The notes beneath the pieces were generated by a model. It had not been told where the DNA came from. It did not search any database and saw only the letters and a program-made list of their open reading frames with translations. The position numbers and the translations under genes were made by a program. A DNA stretch of 64,000 nt from the NCBI GenBank assembly GCA_900323505.1, contig OOIN01000005.1:1426001-1490000 (forward strand), read 5' to 3'. Source of the stretch: Ustilago trichophora. Lineage: Eukaryota; Basidiomycota; Ustilaginomycetes; Ustilaginales; Ustilaginaceae. Numbering within the stretch: position 1 is the stretch's first letter; the number at the start of each line of letters is the position of its first letter. Below are positions 30,088 through 38,805 of the stretch, one piece after another.

Positions 30088-31529
30088 ATGACAGAAGTAG
30101 GCAAACCTCGACAAATCCGCATCGAGTTCCCTGAAGCCGACCTCGACAGGCTCCAGCGCAAGCTCGACGATGCCCGTCTTCCCGAGTCCGAGATCACTGG
30201 CGGTCTGAAGCCGTGGGAGTACGGCACTGAGCTGTCCAAGCTCCGACAGGTGCTCGACGACTGGAAGGCCGGCAATCCCAAGGACAGCCATCGCCGTCCC
30301 GTCGGCTCGTCTGGTCAAGGCGTCAAAGCTTGGTGGAAGAGCGTCGAAGATAAGCTCAACAAATTCCCTCACTACAAGGTTCAGATCGAGGGTATCGATG
30401 TGCACTATCAACATTTCAAGTCCTCTGTCCCGGACGAGGAGGCTGGGATGCCGGCGATCCCGCTGATCTTCTCACACGGCTGGCCAGGATGTTTCGCAGA
30501 GGGATACTACTTTGCCTCGAAGCTGGTCGAATCGCGAGCTCCCCGATTCGAGGTCATTATGCCCAGTTTGCCTGGCTATGGACTCTCGTCGGGTCCTTTG
30601 AAGAAGGGTTGGACGCTCGGCGATACCGGCAGAGTATTTGACACGCTCATGACCTCGGTGCTGGGATTCAAGTCGTACATGGCTCAAGGCGGAGATTGGG
30701 GATCTATTGTCACGCGATTTATCGCCAACAGCCCCAACTGCAAGATTGCCCACATCAACTTTGCCCCACCCGAGCCTCCTTTCTGGAGTATGCCGGCTCT
30801 TGCACTCGAGCAAGCCGGATACAAAGGCATTGCTCCTAAAAGCTTGAAGCTTCTTGGCTATCATCCGCAAGAAATCGTCGGTATCCAAAGAAGCTTGCAG
30901 TACCTCGAAAAGGGCAATGGCTACGCCCGTATCCAGGGCACTCAGCCCTCGACGCTCGGATACAGTCTGTACGACAACCCGGTCGGAATTTTGTCGTGGA
31001 TCATTGAAAAGTACTACGCCTGGTCTGACCCACGCTGCCCCGCTTTCAACGATTCCAACAATGACGCTTCCCCCCACTCGTTTGTCACGGATCAGGACAT
31101 CTTGACCACCGTCATGATCTACTATCTGACCAATTCGATTCATACCTCTTTCCTGCCGTACAGGGAGTCGATGCAGCACTTCAACAAACCGGACTGGAAA
31201 CTTTGGGAAGCAAACAAAGAGACGCCGTTTGGTTACTCGAATTTCCCCTACGAGGCTTTGGCGGGACCCAAGAGCTGGCTGTCCAAGTATCGCCTCAACT
31301 GGCAGTTCTACAAGATGCACGATTACGGTGGTCACTTTGCTGCTTTGTAAGTTGTTCGTGGGTCCCGACTGACTGCGCTAAAAAAGGGGGGAAATACCAT
31401 GACGCTGACAATCCTCAATTCTTTGCCATCTCTCCCCTTTTTTTTGGTGATGTGACAAACAGGGACAATCCGGATGCGCTTGTTGAAGACATGCAGGAAT
31501 TCGCCAATCGTCACTGGCCCGGTTTCTAA
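30088..31529 (+). CDS. Epoxide hydrolase, microsomal (EHN/EPHX1) type, two exons
   Basis: An alpha/beta-hydrolase that opens epoxides to diols. Exon 1 is 30088-31346 and exon 2 is 31463-31529, joined across a 116-base intron (GTAAGT to ACAG). The product is 441 residues. The N-terminal EHN domain is seen in IEFPEADLDRLQRKLDDARLP. HGWPGCF is the oxyanion-hole motif, the nucleophile Asp is in GGDWGS near residue 202, and the catalytic His is in YGGHFAALDNP near 416, directly before the splice. Exon 2 encodes the last 22 residues (DNPDALVEDMQEF). Without splicing the frame stops immediately (TTG TAA). No signal peptide is evident, unlike mammalian EPHX1. The gene converges on mL54. Confidence 0.93.
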
Positions 31530-31661
31530 CTTTCCATGCAAATTTTGTGTTGTTGTTGAATGCCAAATGAATCTGATTCGACGTTGTGTATGGTACTGTA
31601 CAGTCTTGAGTCTGTGGAAATGGGAGATGAGTTGTTCGACGAAGTGAGGATACGTGCAAGA

Positions 31662-32261
31662 CTAGGAAGCGCTAACGAAGTTGCGAGCCTTGATAGCCTC
31701 CTTGTTGGCCTTTCTGAGCGCCTTCCTCTTTGCCTGTTCTTCCGCTGCTGCCTTGGACAGCAATTGAGCCTTCTTCTCTTCTGGAGTCAGCGCAGGATCT
31801 TGCTCGGCGGATGGATTTTTCGTGCTTTCCGCCGTGCCAGCTTTTGCAGCGCGCTCTGAGGCCTTGGCCTCGGCCTTCTCCTTTGCGAGTTGGGCAGCAC
31901 GCAGAATCTTGGACTGACGCTTCTGTGCAGCACGAGCTTCACCCTTGGACATGCCTGCCATTTCGATGGAAGCAAGCGAGGAAGAAGATGCGATGGAAGG
32001 GTCATCGAGAAGTTTGAACAGCCAAGAGGGGTATTCGTGATCCTGGAGTGCTACTGGGTCTGCCTTGTCCTTGTAGATCGAGACGCCTTTAAGAACGGTG
32101 CCGGGAGGTGCTGCTGATGGGAGAGAGGGTGTCTCGGCGGGCGTGCTAGAGGAGGAAGCGGCGGAGGTGGATGCCGAGGCCGAGGCGTAGGTGCGGGAGC
32201 AAGGGGACTGTCGCAAGCTAGAGCACGAGGCTCGGGTTGATCGAGTGGCGGCCCTGATCAT
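31662..32261 (-). CDS. Mitochondrial large-subunit ribosomal protein mL54 (yeast Mrpl37)
   Basis: A component of the mitochondrial large ribosomal subunit. The 199-residue product has a basic, Ser/Arg/Ala-rich presequence (about 1-50). The conserved mL54 core follows: GTVLKGVSIYKDKADPVAL and EYPSWLFKLLDD. The C-terminal 110 residues are a long Lys/Ala/Glu-rich helix, ending in KANKEAIKARNFVSAS, a typical mL54 tail. The length is slightly above yeast Mrpl37, mostly through the helix. The gene is intronless, lies 132 bases from the epoxide hydrolase stop, and points away from the CUE gene upstream of it. Confidence 0.88.
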   Translation of the reverse strand: MIRAATRSTRASCSSLRQSPCSRTYASASASTSAASSSSTPAETPSLPSAAPPGTVLKGVSIYKDKADPVALQDHEYPSWLFKLLDDPSIASSSSLASIEMAGMSKGEARAAQKRQSKILRAAQLAKEKAEAKASERAAKAGTAESTKNPSAEQDPALTPEEKKAQLLSKAAAEEQAKRKALRKANKEAIKARNFVSAS

Positions 32262-32740
32262 TGTAGAAGTTCTGATTTGGTGTGAATTGTTGTTCAGCTG
32301 TAGGATATATGGTGAAAGCGATCAAGATGATGGTTCAACGACAAACAAATATCGATGGTGACCAAAGAGATTCGGTGACAGCTGTAGCGGGCAAGTGGAA
32401 GAAAGCGAAAGCAAAAAAGGGGGTCGGAACAAGCTTCCTATCCCGAAAAGTGCAAAGCACGTGATCTGGTGAAATTCTTCGCAATTAGTTGTTAGTAAAC
32501 AGGAGCTGACACGGGTCGGAAAAAGTTTCCACAGGACTATGCTCACACGATGCTGCCATTTGACCTACAAGGCTGGCAGACGTCGCGAATTGTCAAGGCC
32601 TGGATAACTTTGATAGCACAGATTTCGTAAAACATCAACACGTAGTGGTTCAGAGGTGCAGAACGCATATTGCAGATAAAGGATCTTCTTCTATGGGTGA
32701 CATGGTGTTACGGAAGGGAGGCGCGGCCAAGCTGTCGCTG
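32262..32740. other. Intergenic gap between two minus-strand genes
   Basis: This stretch must hold the mL54 promoter and the 3' end of the CUE-domain gene. No conserved element or open frame stands out. Confidence 0.45.
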
Positions 32741-33424
32741 TTACGAAGAAGCAGTAGAGGTAGCAGGTGCAGGGGCATCTGCTCCTTTGACAGCGGCTTC
32801 CTTGATGGCCTGCTGCCTCTCGAGAAGCTTCCTCCTGGCCTCGAGGATCATCTGTTCCTTTCGGTCTTTGAGCAGTTTTGCCCTCTCTTCTGGAGTGGTA
32901 GCCCAACTGCTCGGGCTGCCCTGACTGCTAATGCTCGTGTGTGAGGTGGGCGTTGAGGGCATCTCATCCGCTATGCGCGTCTGAAGACCGAAGCGTGAGA
33001 TGAGATTTGGCGACTTGCTAGGAGTGCTCATGGCTGATGTAGACCCCGAGGTAGCGCCGTTAGGAGTGCGGTTGGTGTTCTGTGCTCGAAGAGTTGCTGC
33101 GTTGGAAGGAGTTGAAGGCTCAGCAGTGCCGAAGAAGCCTGCGGGGGGTGAAGGAAGACCACCCTCATTCAGGATGCGTTCACAGGTGGCTTCAACGCTG
33201 CCAGAGCGCTGGAGGTCATAACGAATGGATGCGTCGGGGATGTGTGGAAAGAGCGTCTTGACCGAGTCGACCATGTGCTGTGGGACCTGTCGTGTTCGCG
33301 CTGTGTTGATTGCCGGCGCATGTTGACCTCCATTTGAGCTGTTGCTGTTTCCCCCGCCGAAAGCAAAGCGCAAGATCGACCAAAGGACGACAATGGCCAA
33401 GAGTGCACCGAGACTGTCGTTCAT
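32741..33424 (-). CDS. Cue1-like ER membrane protein with CUE domain
   Basis: Predicted ER-anchored recruiter and activator of the ubiquitin-conjugating enzyme Ubc7 in ER-associated degradation. The product has 227 residues. An N-terminal membrane anchor (LGALLAIVVLWSILRFAF, about 5-22) is followed by a Ser/Asn linker. A CUE domain covers about 46-92: VDSVKTLFPHIPDASIRYDL with the later ERILNEGGLP. A Ser/Thr/Pro-rich linker follows. The C-terminal helix at about 178-220 (ERAKLLKDRKEQMILEARRK) resembles the Ubc7-binding region of Cue1. The order anchor-CUE-helix matches Cue1. Partner identity is inferred from the family. Confidence 0.85.
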   Translation of the reverse strand: MNDSLGALLAIVVLWSILRFAFGGGNSNSSNGGQHAPAINTARTRQVPQHMVDSVKTLFPHIPDASIRYDLQRSGSVEATCERILNEGGLPSPPAGFFGTAEPSTPSNAATLRAQNTNRTPNGATSGSTSAMSTPSKSPNLISRFGLQTRIADEMPSTPTSHTSISSQGSPSSWATTPEERAKLLKDRKEQMILEARRKLLERQQAIKEAAVKGADAPAPATSTASS

Positions 33425-34223
33425 TCTGTGTCCAGACTAGCCGTCGAGAGTGATACAAAAGTTTCCGTGTCAGCTTCTTTGCCTGAGGAAAGAATTTGTA
33501 CCAAGATGTTCGAGATGGGCGTCCAAAAAGTATGATCGCGGACGGAATATCGTTGCTGCGATTAGCGGTCCTTAGTCGAACGATGAAAGGAGCTTGATGG
33601 TATGGATGGCCTACTCTAAGCTGCAGGATGCATGTGGAGTCGTGAAGCTTGTGTTGGTGGCGACCTGCGGTCGAGTAAGGTGTGGTGATGCGGAGGAAGA
33701 AGGATGTAACTTTAGTCTGAAACCAAAGGAGAGACGAACAGCGGTAACACTCGTCGTTGAGCTTTAAATGTGGAAGTTGGCGGGTATGAAAGCCTAACCA
33801 GGTTGAGCCGCTGCTGGATGTGCGGTTGCCGTTTCAAGCTATTGAGAAAGAAGCGGTTGGGCTGTGCATTGCACAATCCGCGGCTCTCATTTTATTAAAT
33901 CCCATAGTCACGTGGCGATTATGAGCAGAATGTCAGATTCAGGTGCCCACACACACACACTTGACGGAAAAAAAGGACTCCATCATCCCCAAGCCTTGGA
34001 CAAGTGGAAGCTATAACTATTCCCAGCAAAAGGAGTGGTGGACAGCATCTTTCAGAGCGGCGGGCTCATCGCTGGTCCGCACGTAACAGGCCAGCAGTGC
34101 GGTCTTATCGTCCGAAAATACGCGTTGAATCTGGCGCAAAGAGAGGTCAGCAAGAGTTACACAAACCGGAAAAGCCGGCACCTCCCATTACCGGCAACAG
34201 CGAGATTCTTGACATCTTTGGGG

Positions 34224-34257
<34 letters not shown>

Positions 34258-34388
34258 TTCTCCGCATCTCCCCACATCAACGTTGGTATCATCCTCTGAT
34301 AAAGCGGACAAAGATTAATACGTCCCAGATCTTTCCCTACAACCACCATCGAATCATTACAGAGGATCCAAACAAAGGCCTGCCCGCA
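33425..34388. other. Divergent promoter region with a poly-C tract
   Basis: The region lies between the CUE-domain gene (-) and the alpha/beta hydrolase (+). It contains a CA microsatellite (CACACACACAC, 33950-33960) and a 32-base C run at 34226-34257. The frame continuous with the hydrolase runs upstream to 34035 but has no ATG before 34389, so I read it as untranslated. Confidence 0.55.
34226..34257 (+). repeat. Uninterrupted run of 32 cytosines
   Basis: The run is counted directly from the sequence and lies 132 bases before the hydrolase ATG, probably in its promoter or 5' leader. Runs this long can form i-motif or G-quadruplex structures, and the exact length is prone to sequencing error. 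Confidence 0.85.
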
Positions 34389-35984
34389 ATGCCTTCTGAC
34401 GACTATCGCCCAGCCGAATTGCTGCCGTCCCTGGAGCCAGCTGTTGCGCCCAAGCGTCCAAGCATCCCACCGATAACCCCGCGCATCATCTTTAGCGCTC
34501 CTTCGCAAGATCCATCCTCACAGAGAACTCAGCAGTGGGTTGCGACAACCCATGTCTATCCTGCAGCATGGCCCAGGTCACATGTACGATCTGCCAAGTC
34601 AGACATTTACGATGCCAACCTCCCAAGCACTTCCAGCCTCGATCCATTGCCTTCTGATCCACAAGCGGCCAAAGCAGAACAGCGTCGACGTAGAGAGGCC
34701 GACTTTGACCACTGGCTCAAGATCAGCGGCGGCAAAGAGCATGAGGGCCAGCGCGAGGTCATGCGCACATTGCGCAAGGGATGCCTAAAGTCGGGACATA
34801 CACAGAGGATCACCGAGGCTAGGACTGCTAACGAAGCCCAGCTCTGGATGACCGTCAACCGTATCGTTCCGGCCTCATTGGAGTACGATTCCGAGCCCAA
34901 CGCACAAATAAAGGACTCGCGCGAAGGCATCACCCTCATCCTGGCCCATGCCAACGGCTTCCACAAGGAGATCTTCGAGCCAGCCCTCGAGGCGCTTATC
35001 CAGAAGCTCCAGACCCAAGAGTTCCGCGGCAAATACCGCATTGATGAGATTTGGAACTTTGACTGTACTCACTCGGGTCAAGCCGGAAACATCAACCGAG
35101 ATCTCCTCGGTGACAAGATTAGCTGGGTGGATCACCCACGTGATATGCTCAAGTTCCTCGAACACTATCTTCCCGAAACACCTTCGCATCCTTCGGCTGC
35201 TCCAACGTGGCTCCCTACCTTCCTTCCATCGCACAAGGCATCTTCACCTAATGCTAAGCGTAGACTCGTTGGACTGGGCCACTCTTTCGGAGGTGCTTCA
35301 CTCACCTTTTTGCTACACGCCCGCCCGCGCATGATCGAAGGTCTCATGTTGGTCGATCCGGCCATTATTCACTGTGACGACGAACAAGAGGTTCAAATCG
35401 ACAAGCTCTTCAACCATATCTGGCCACCACCCTCAGAGTTTGGACTTGCACGAGGAGCTATTGCACGCAAAGATACTTTCAATTCCCTCCCGGACGCTAA
35501 AGCATACTTTGAATCCAAATCCTTCTTCCAAGTATGGCATCCACGGGTGCTCGAGCTTCATCTGCGATTCGGTCTTCGTGCATCCCACGTGCCATCATCG
35601 CGCGCCCTCTCGGCAGATGACTTGCACGAGACAGAGCTCAAACAAACATCGCTAGAGCTCAACAACACCAAATGGCACGAAGCAGCCGCTTTCTCTTCGA
35701 CCTGGATGAGTTATATTGGAAGAAAAGGCATGTTGACGACGGACCATGGAGCCTGGATTGGCATGATCAACATGAAGGGAGGCTTCGACAATTTCCATCT
35801 TGCGGGTGAGATCGATCAGCTGGATCGCGGAATCAGCTTCACCATCGAAGGTAATCATCTTGTGGCTCAAGAGGAGCCCGATACGCTCGCAGATGCCCTG
35901 GTCAAGGTCTTGGAGACGCAGTCGAATCGTCAAGCATTGAAGGAGGAGAAGCTTCGTCGACAAGTACAAAAACCAAAGCTGTAA
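34389..35984 (+). CDS. Alpha/beta-hydrolase, Lpx1/toxin-biosynthesis-like family, C-terminal PKL
   Basis: A serine hydrolase or lipase-like protein of 531 residues from the first ATG. The core begins near residue 178: LILAHANGFHKEIFEP carries the oxyanion segment. FDCTHSGQAGN follows, then the nucleophile elbow GLGHSFGGAS near 295. LMLVDPAI comes next, and the C-terminal catalytic His is probably in EGNHLVAQEEPD near 498. The family resembles yeast peroxisomal lipase Lpx1 and fungal proteins annotated as toxin-biosynthesis hydrolases; no such pathway is visible here. The last residues are QKPKL, and PKL resembles a weak PTS1 signal. The N-terminal 120 residues are Pro/Ser-rich and poorly structured. 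Substrate is unknown. Confidence 0.85.
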   Translation: MPSDDYRPAELLPSLEPAVAPKRPSIPPITPRIIFSAPSQDPSSQRTQQWVATTHVYPAAWPRSHVRSAKSDIYDANLPSTSSLDPLPSDPQAAKAEQRRRREADFDHWLKISGGKEHEGQREVMRTLRKGCLKSGHTQRITEARTANEAQLWMTVNRIVPASLEYDSEPNAQIKDSREGITLILAHANGFHKEIFEPALEALIQKLQTQEFRGKYRIDEIWNFDCTHSGQAGNINRDLLGDKISWVDHPRDMLKFLEHYLPETPSHPSAAPTWLPTFLPSHKASSPNAKRRLVGLGHSFGGASLTFLLHARPRMIEGLMLVDPAIIHCDDEQEVQIDKLFNHIWPPPSEFGLARGAIARKDTFNSLPDAKAYFESKSFFQVWHPRVLELHLRFGLRASHVPSSRALSADDLHETELKQTSLELNNTKWHEAAAFSSTWMSYIGRKGMLTTDHGAWIGMINMKGGFDNFHLAGEIDQLDRGISFTIEGNHLVAQEEPDTLADALVKVLETQSNRQALKEEKLRRQVQKPKL

Positions 35985-36073
35985 ACAAGCTCAAATTGCA
36001 ATGATACATTTATGGACCCATCTTTCGAAGTGAAAGGGACAGAGAACAAGCGTTTCGGAAACGAATCGAGCCT

Positions 36074-37081
36074 TTATGCGTCGTAAGGAGAGCGTGAGTT
36101 ATCGATGGCGACGTGACGTTCGCGCTGCAAAACGACGCTGCGATGCAGTCTCGCCTTTCGAAAGAGCTCCTCCATGTTGCCTGTCGGGCGGGCCAGCTCT
36201 TCCGTGATAAAGTCGGCGAACATTTCTCGTGGCAATTTGCTGAGGAACTTGGTTCGAAACGATTCGTCGGAGGTTTCATCGACGGGTGCAGAGTACATCA
36301 ACATTCTGAACATCTCGATGAAGTTTTCGAGATCCCCATCATTGAGGCGAATCTTTGTCAGCAATGCCGTGACGAGTTCGGCAGAACAGGGCTCGACGAA
36401 ATGTTTCCGAAAGTTGCTGCAGAAGGTCGGCCAAGGAGAAAGCCTGAACGGGTATTCCTTACGAAAGTCGTTGTATGAGCATTCGGTTCGCTCTGCTAGC
36501 TTCTTCAGGATACGCTGCGGCCAGTTTGACTGCCTGACATCTGATGTTATCAGATCTTCGATAGATTGGCATAACCAAATAGCTGAGAGCTTGACGACCA
36601 TGAGCGGGGATGGTTGATCAGCTGGTGAAGCAGAATGATTCGCTCCAAGCGCTGGTATGCTTGCTTGAGGGTGAAGCTGAGCGGAGTGTTCGGATGACAT
36701 CGGCTTCGAAACTCCAGCTTGGAGAGCGTCCATGCGAGCTTCGAGATCCTTTTGATTCTTGTAGTTGTTTTTCAGCACTTGAATGATCATGTCGATGTGC
36801 TCAGAGTACTTGTCCTTTAAGTTCTCGTGGTAGATCAGGGCTTTCACCTTCCTCTCCAAGCCCAAGACCTTGTCATGAAGAGACATGTTCTCGGCGTCTT
36901 CGTTTGACGTGGCGTTGTCCGTCTGGCAAGCTTTCTCGACGGCTGCAGTCCTCCGAGAGGAGCCCTGTTCGGGCGGTGGTACCGGCAGGCCTGCTGTACT
37001 GGCTGGGCTTATGAGCCCATTGTGAGCCTGAAAAGCCTTGCGCTTCCTAGAAGAGCGCGTATCGTAAGGCTCTCGCGCCAT
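36074..37081 (-). CDS. Stand-alone Gag-like (retrotransposon-derived) protein
   Basis: The product has 335 residues. The N-terminus has a basic NLS-like cluster (RSSRKRK). A coiled coil spans about 66-125 (DKVLGLERKVKALIYHENLK and following). After a Pro/Ser/His linker, residues about 165-320 have the layout of a retrotransposon Gag capsid domain. WPTFCSNFRKHFVEP is followed by a helix, DLENFIEMFRMLMYSAP, FRTKFLSKLPREMFADF and a final helix EELFRKARL. There is no zinc knuckle, protease or polymerase, and the next gene ends only 89 bases downstream. So this is either a solo gag remnant or a domesticated gag gene. The frame is intact with a proper ATG. The match is by pattern, not by search. 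A 64-codon frame just upstream (37179-37373) could be an exon, but no clear splice joins it. Confidence 0.6.
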   Translation of the reverse strand: MAREPYDTRSSRKRKAFQAHNGLISPASTAGLPVPPPEQGSSRRTAAVEKACQTDNATSNEDAENMSLHDKVLGLERKVKALIYHENLKDKYSEHIDMIIQVLKNNYKNQKDLEARMDALQAGVSKPMSSEHSAQLHPQASIPALGANHSASPADQPSPLMVVKLSAIWLCQSIEDLITSDVRQSNWPQRILKKLAERTECSYNDFRKEYPFRLSPWPTFCSNFRKHFVEPCSAELVTALLTKIRLNDGDLENFIEMFRMLMYSAPVDETSDESFRTKFLSKLPREMFADFITEELARPTGNMEELFRKARLHRSVVLQRERHVAIDNSRSPYDA

Positions 37082-37852
37082 GGCTTTAACCTTCTGTCAC
37101 CAGCCGACTAATGTCGAGCAGGGTGTGAGTCGTTCTCGTCGATGCAGAGCAATCCGCGCAGAAGATGGTGGCGAGACATCAAAAATTAGCCCAACAAGGA
37201 TGCTCACGGATCGAATCTGTTAATGTTTGAATGCAGCTATAACCATCCCATTTCTGGCGCAGAAGTAGACAGACTTCATATGTCTGCATCAGATCTTCTT
37301 TGGCTGACCACGTGCGGTGTGCAAGCTTGCAGAACTGAACCAGACTGTGCACGGCTTCAACTTTGTCTCTCATCCTCTCTGATTAGCTCTGATCCAGGAT
37401 AGAGAGCAAATGCTCCAGTATGTGTCTCTAGAATAACGAAAACACAACGGAGATGAAGGGTGCTGCTAGTCCCATTTGGCGCGGATGGCGACGCCGGCGA
37501 TGCGAGGCTGCTGCTCAGATGTCAGTTTGTGGTGCCCTAACATCAAGCTTCTCTGAACAGCTGCTATAAGAGAAACCTTCTCGATTTTCTCCACCCTGTC
37601 TCCCTTTGCGCCTCAAACTCAAACTTCAGATCCAGCTAAGGTGTAAATCCAATCACTCTGCCAGCCATGGCAAAGGAAAGAAAGCTAGAATTAATGGGTG
37701 GGGTTAGAAGCGAGTCGAGGAATCTTCTTTTTTGGCGCCTTAAACCCACATTGCACAAGAAACAAGACAACGCCGGCTACGTTCCTCAATTTGCTCGAGA
37801 AATGGCTCGCTTAGCCGAAAATCCCCACACACAGGCCACGATTTTGAACGCG

Positions 37853-37884
37853 CTACTGTACAGTACTGTACTGTACAGTACTAG
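37853..37884. repeat. Double TACTGTACAGTA palindrome
   Basis: Two copies of the 12-base palindrome TACTGTACAGTA lie within 32 bases, at 37855-37866 and 37870-37881, bridged by CTG. This is the longest instance of a motif scattered through many intergenic gaps of the window. Confidence 0.75.
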
Positions 37885-38040
37885 AACTGAGCCGACGCGA
37901 GTCCAACACCCGGATTGTGTGGCGCTTTGTGATGTTCTTTGTGTTGGAATGCCTCACTTTTGGCTGTCGATCCCGCCTACGGTATGCACGGGAGCTGTCA
38001 CTTGGAGTGAAATCGACACTCCGCACTCAAACAGCACAGC

Positions 38041-38073
38041 ACTACGCTGGTTAGGACACTACGCTGGTTAGGA
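38041..38073. repeat. 17-base tandem duplication
   Basis: ACTACGCTGGTTAGGA occurs at 38041-38056 and again at 38058-38073, a perfect duplication with period 17. Confidence 0.8.
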
Positions 38074-38664
38074 GACATGCAAGGCTCAGCTGCAAAGCAG
38101 ATCCTTAGCTTTGGTCTCTCCTTTCTGTAATGCTGTCCGCCAACTTCATCTGTTGCCTCCATGCTCGGTTCTTCATCGCCCCCGCGGACAAAGCTACCTC
38201 AGAGGTCTCCCACGACATGATTTTGTGGGTGCCAAATGAGAGTGTACATTGCTCACGGAGCATAATCATAGGCTCAACTTCCCAACCTTGATCGAGAAAC
38301 CAAGTGTGGGATTGAACCTACATGGTAATCTCAAAGGCTGCCACCGTCCACCTCAGCTCGAGAGAATCGAACCCCTGCTTGCTGGCTAGCCTTCCGTCGA
38401 TCCCGTCCTAGACATGTAGATCCCCTGGTCCAAACTCACTTGTAGTGTGCCCATACCGCTATCCATGGCCTATTTGTACAATGGTCTCCTTCTCAGGCCT
38501 CACCACAAGGGCCGTGAGGCGGCGTTGATGAAGACAGATCACAGGACCCTTGTCCACAGCTCAGCCTGCTTTGCTCCTCCAATCGGTCCCAATGAAGACT
38601 TTGTGAAAGTTGTTCTACCATCTGTCCCATCCTTTCATACTGATCCTCAACCTCGCCCCACATC

Positions 38665-38671
38665 TATATAT
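38665..38671 (+). promoter_or_regulatory. Candidate TATA box of the GH47 mannosidase gene
   Basis: TATATAT lies 135 bases before the ATG at 38806. This distance would leave about 100 bases of 5' leader. Confidence 0.4.
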
Positions 38672-38805
38672 GCTTAGTTTATGCTGCTACGTCTCCAACA
38701 CATAGACGACACATCCTGTCCTACACCTGCAACTGACAGTCTCATTCTTTCAGCAAATCTGAACACACACAATTGGCGTCGTGATACTCTGGCAAGCTCT
38801 ACAAC

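Larger units (their letters stand above)
37082..38805. other. 1.7 kb repeat-bearing region between the Gag-like and mannosidase genes
   Basis: No gene is supported; a 134-codon open frame at 37667-38071 runs through repeats and does not look protein-like. The region holds the densest copy of the TACTGTACAGTA motif (37853-37884), a 17-base tandem duplication (38041-38073) and a TATATAT box at 38665-38671, 135 bases before the mannosidase ATG. B-box-like GGTTCGATTC occurs on the minus strand near 38370 without a tRNA fold. Confidence 0.5.

Noticed and set aside
34035..34388. Extension of the hydrolase frame through the poly-C tract (poly-Pro)
   Set aside because: The extension has a GTG, not an ATG, at its start and no Met before 34389, so it should not be translated.
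37667..38071. A 134-codon + frame next to the Gag-like gene
   Set aside because: It runs through the TACTGTACAGTA repeats and ends in the 17-base duplication, and its translation has no protein-like features.
38340..38440. tRNA or SINE-like B box (GGTTCGATTC on the minus strand)
   Set aside because: The T-arm-like sequence has poor stem pairing, and no matching acceptor stem, anticodon arm or A box is found at the right distance.
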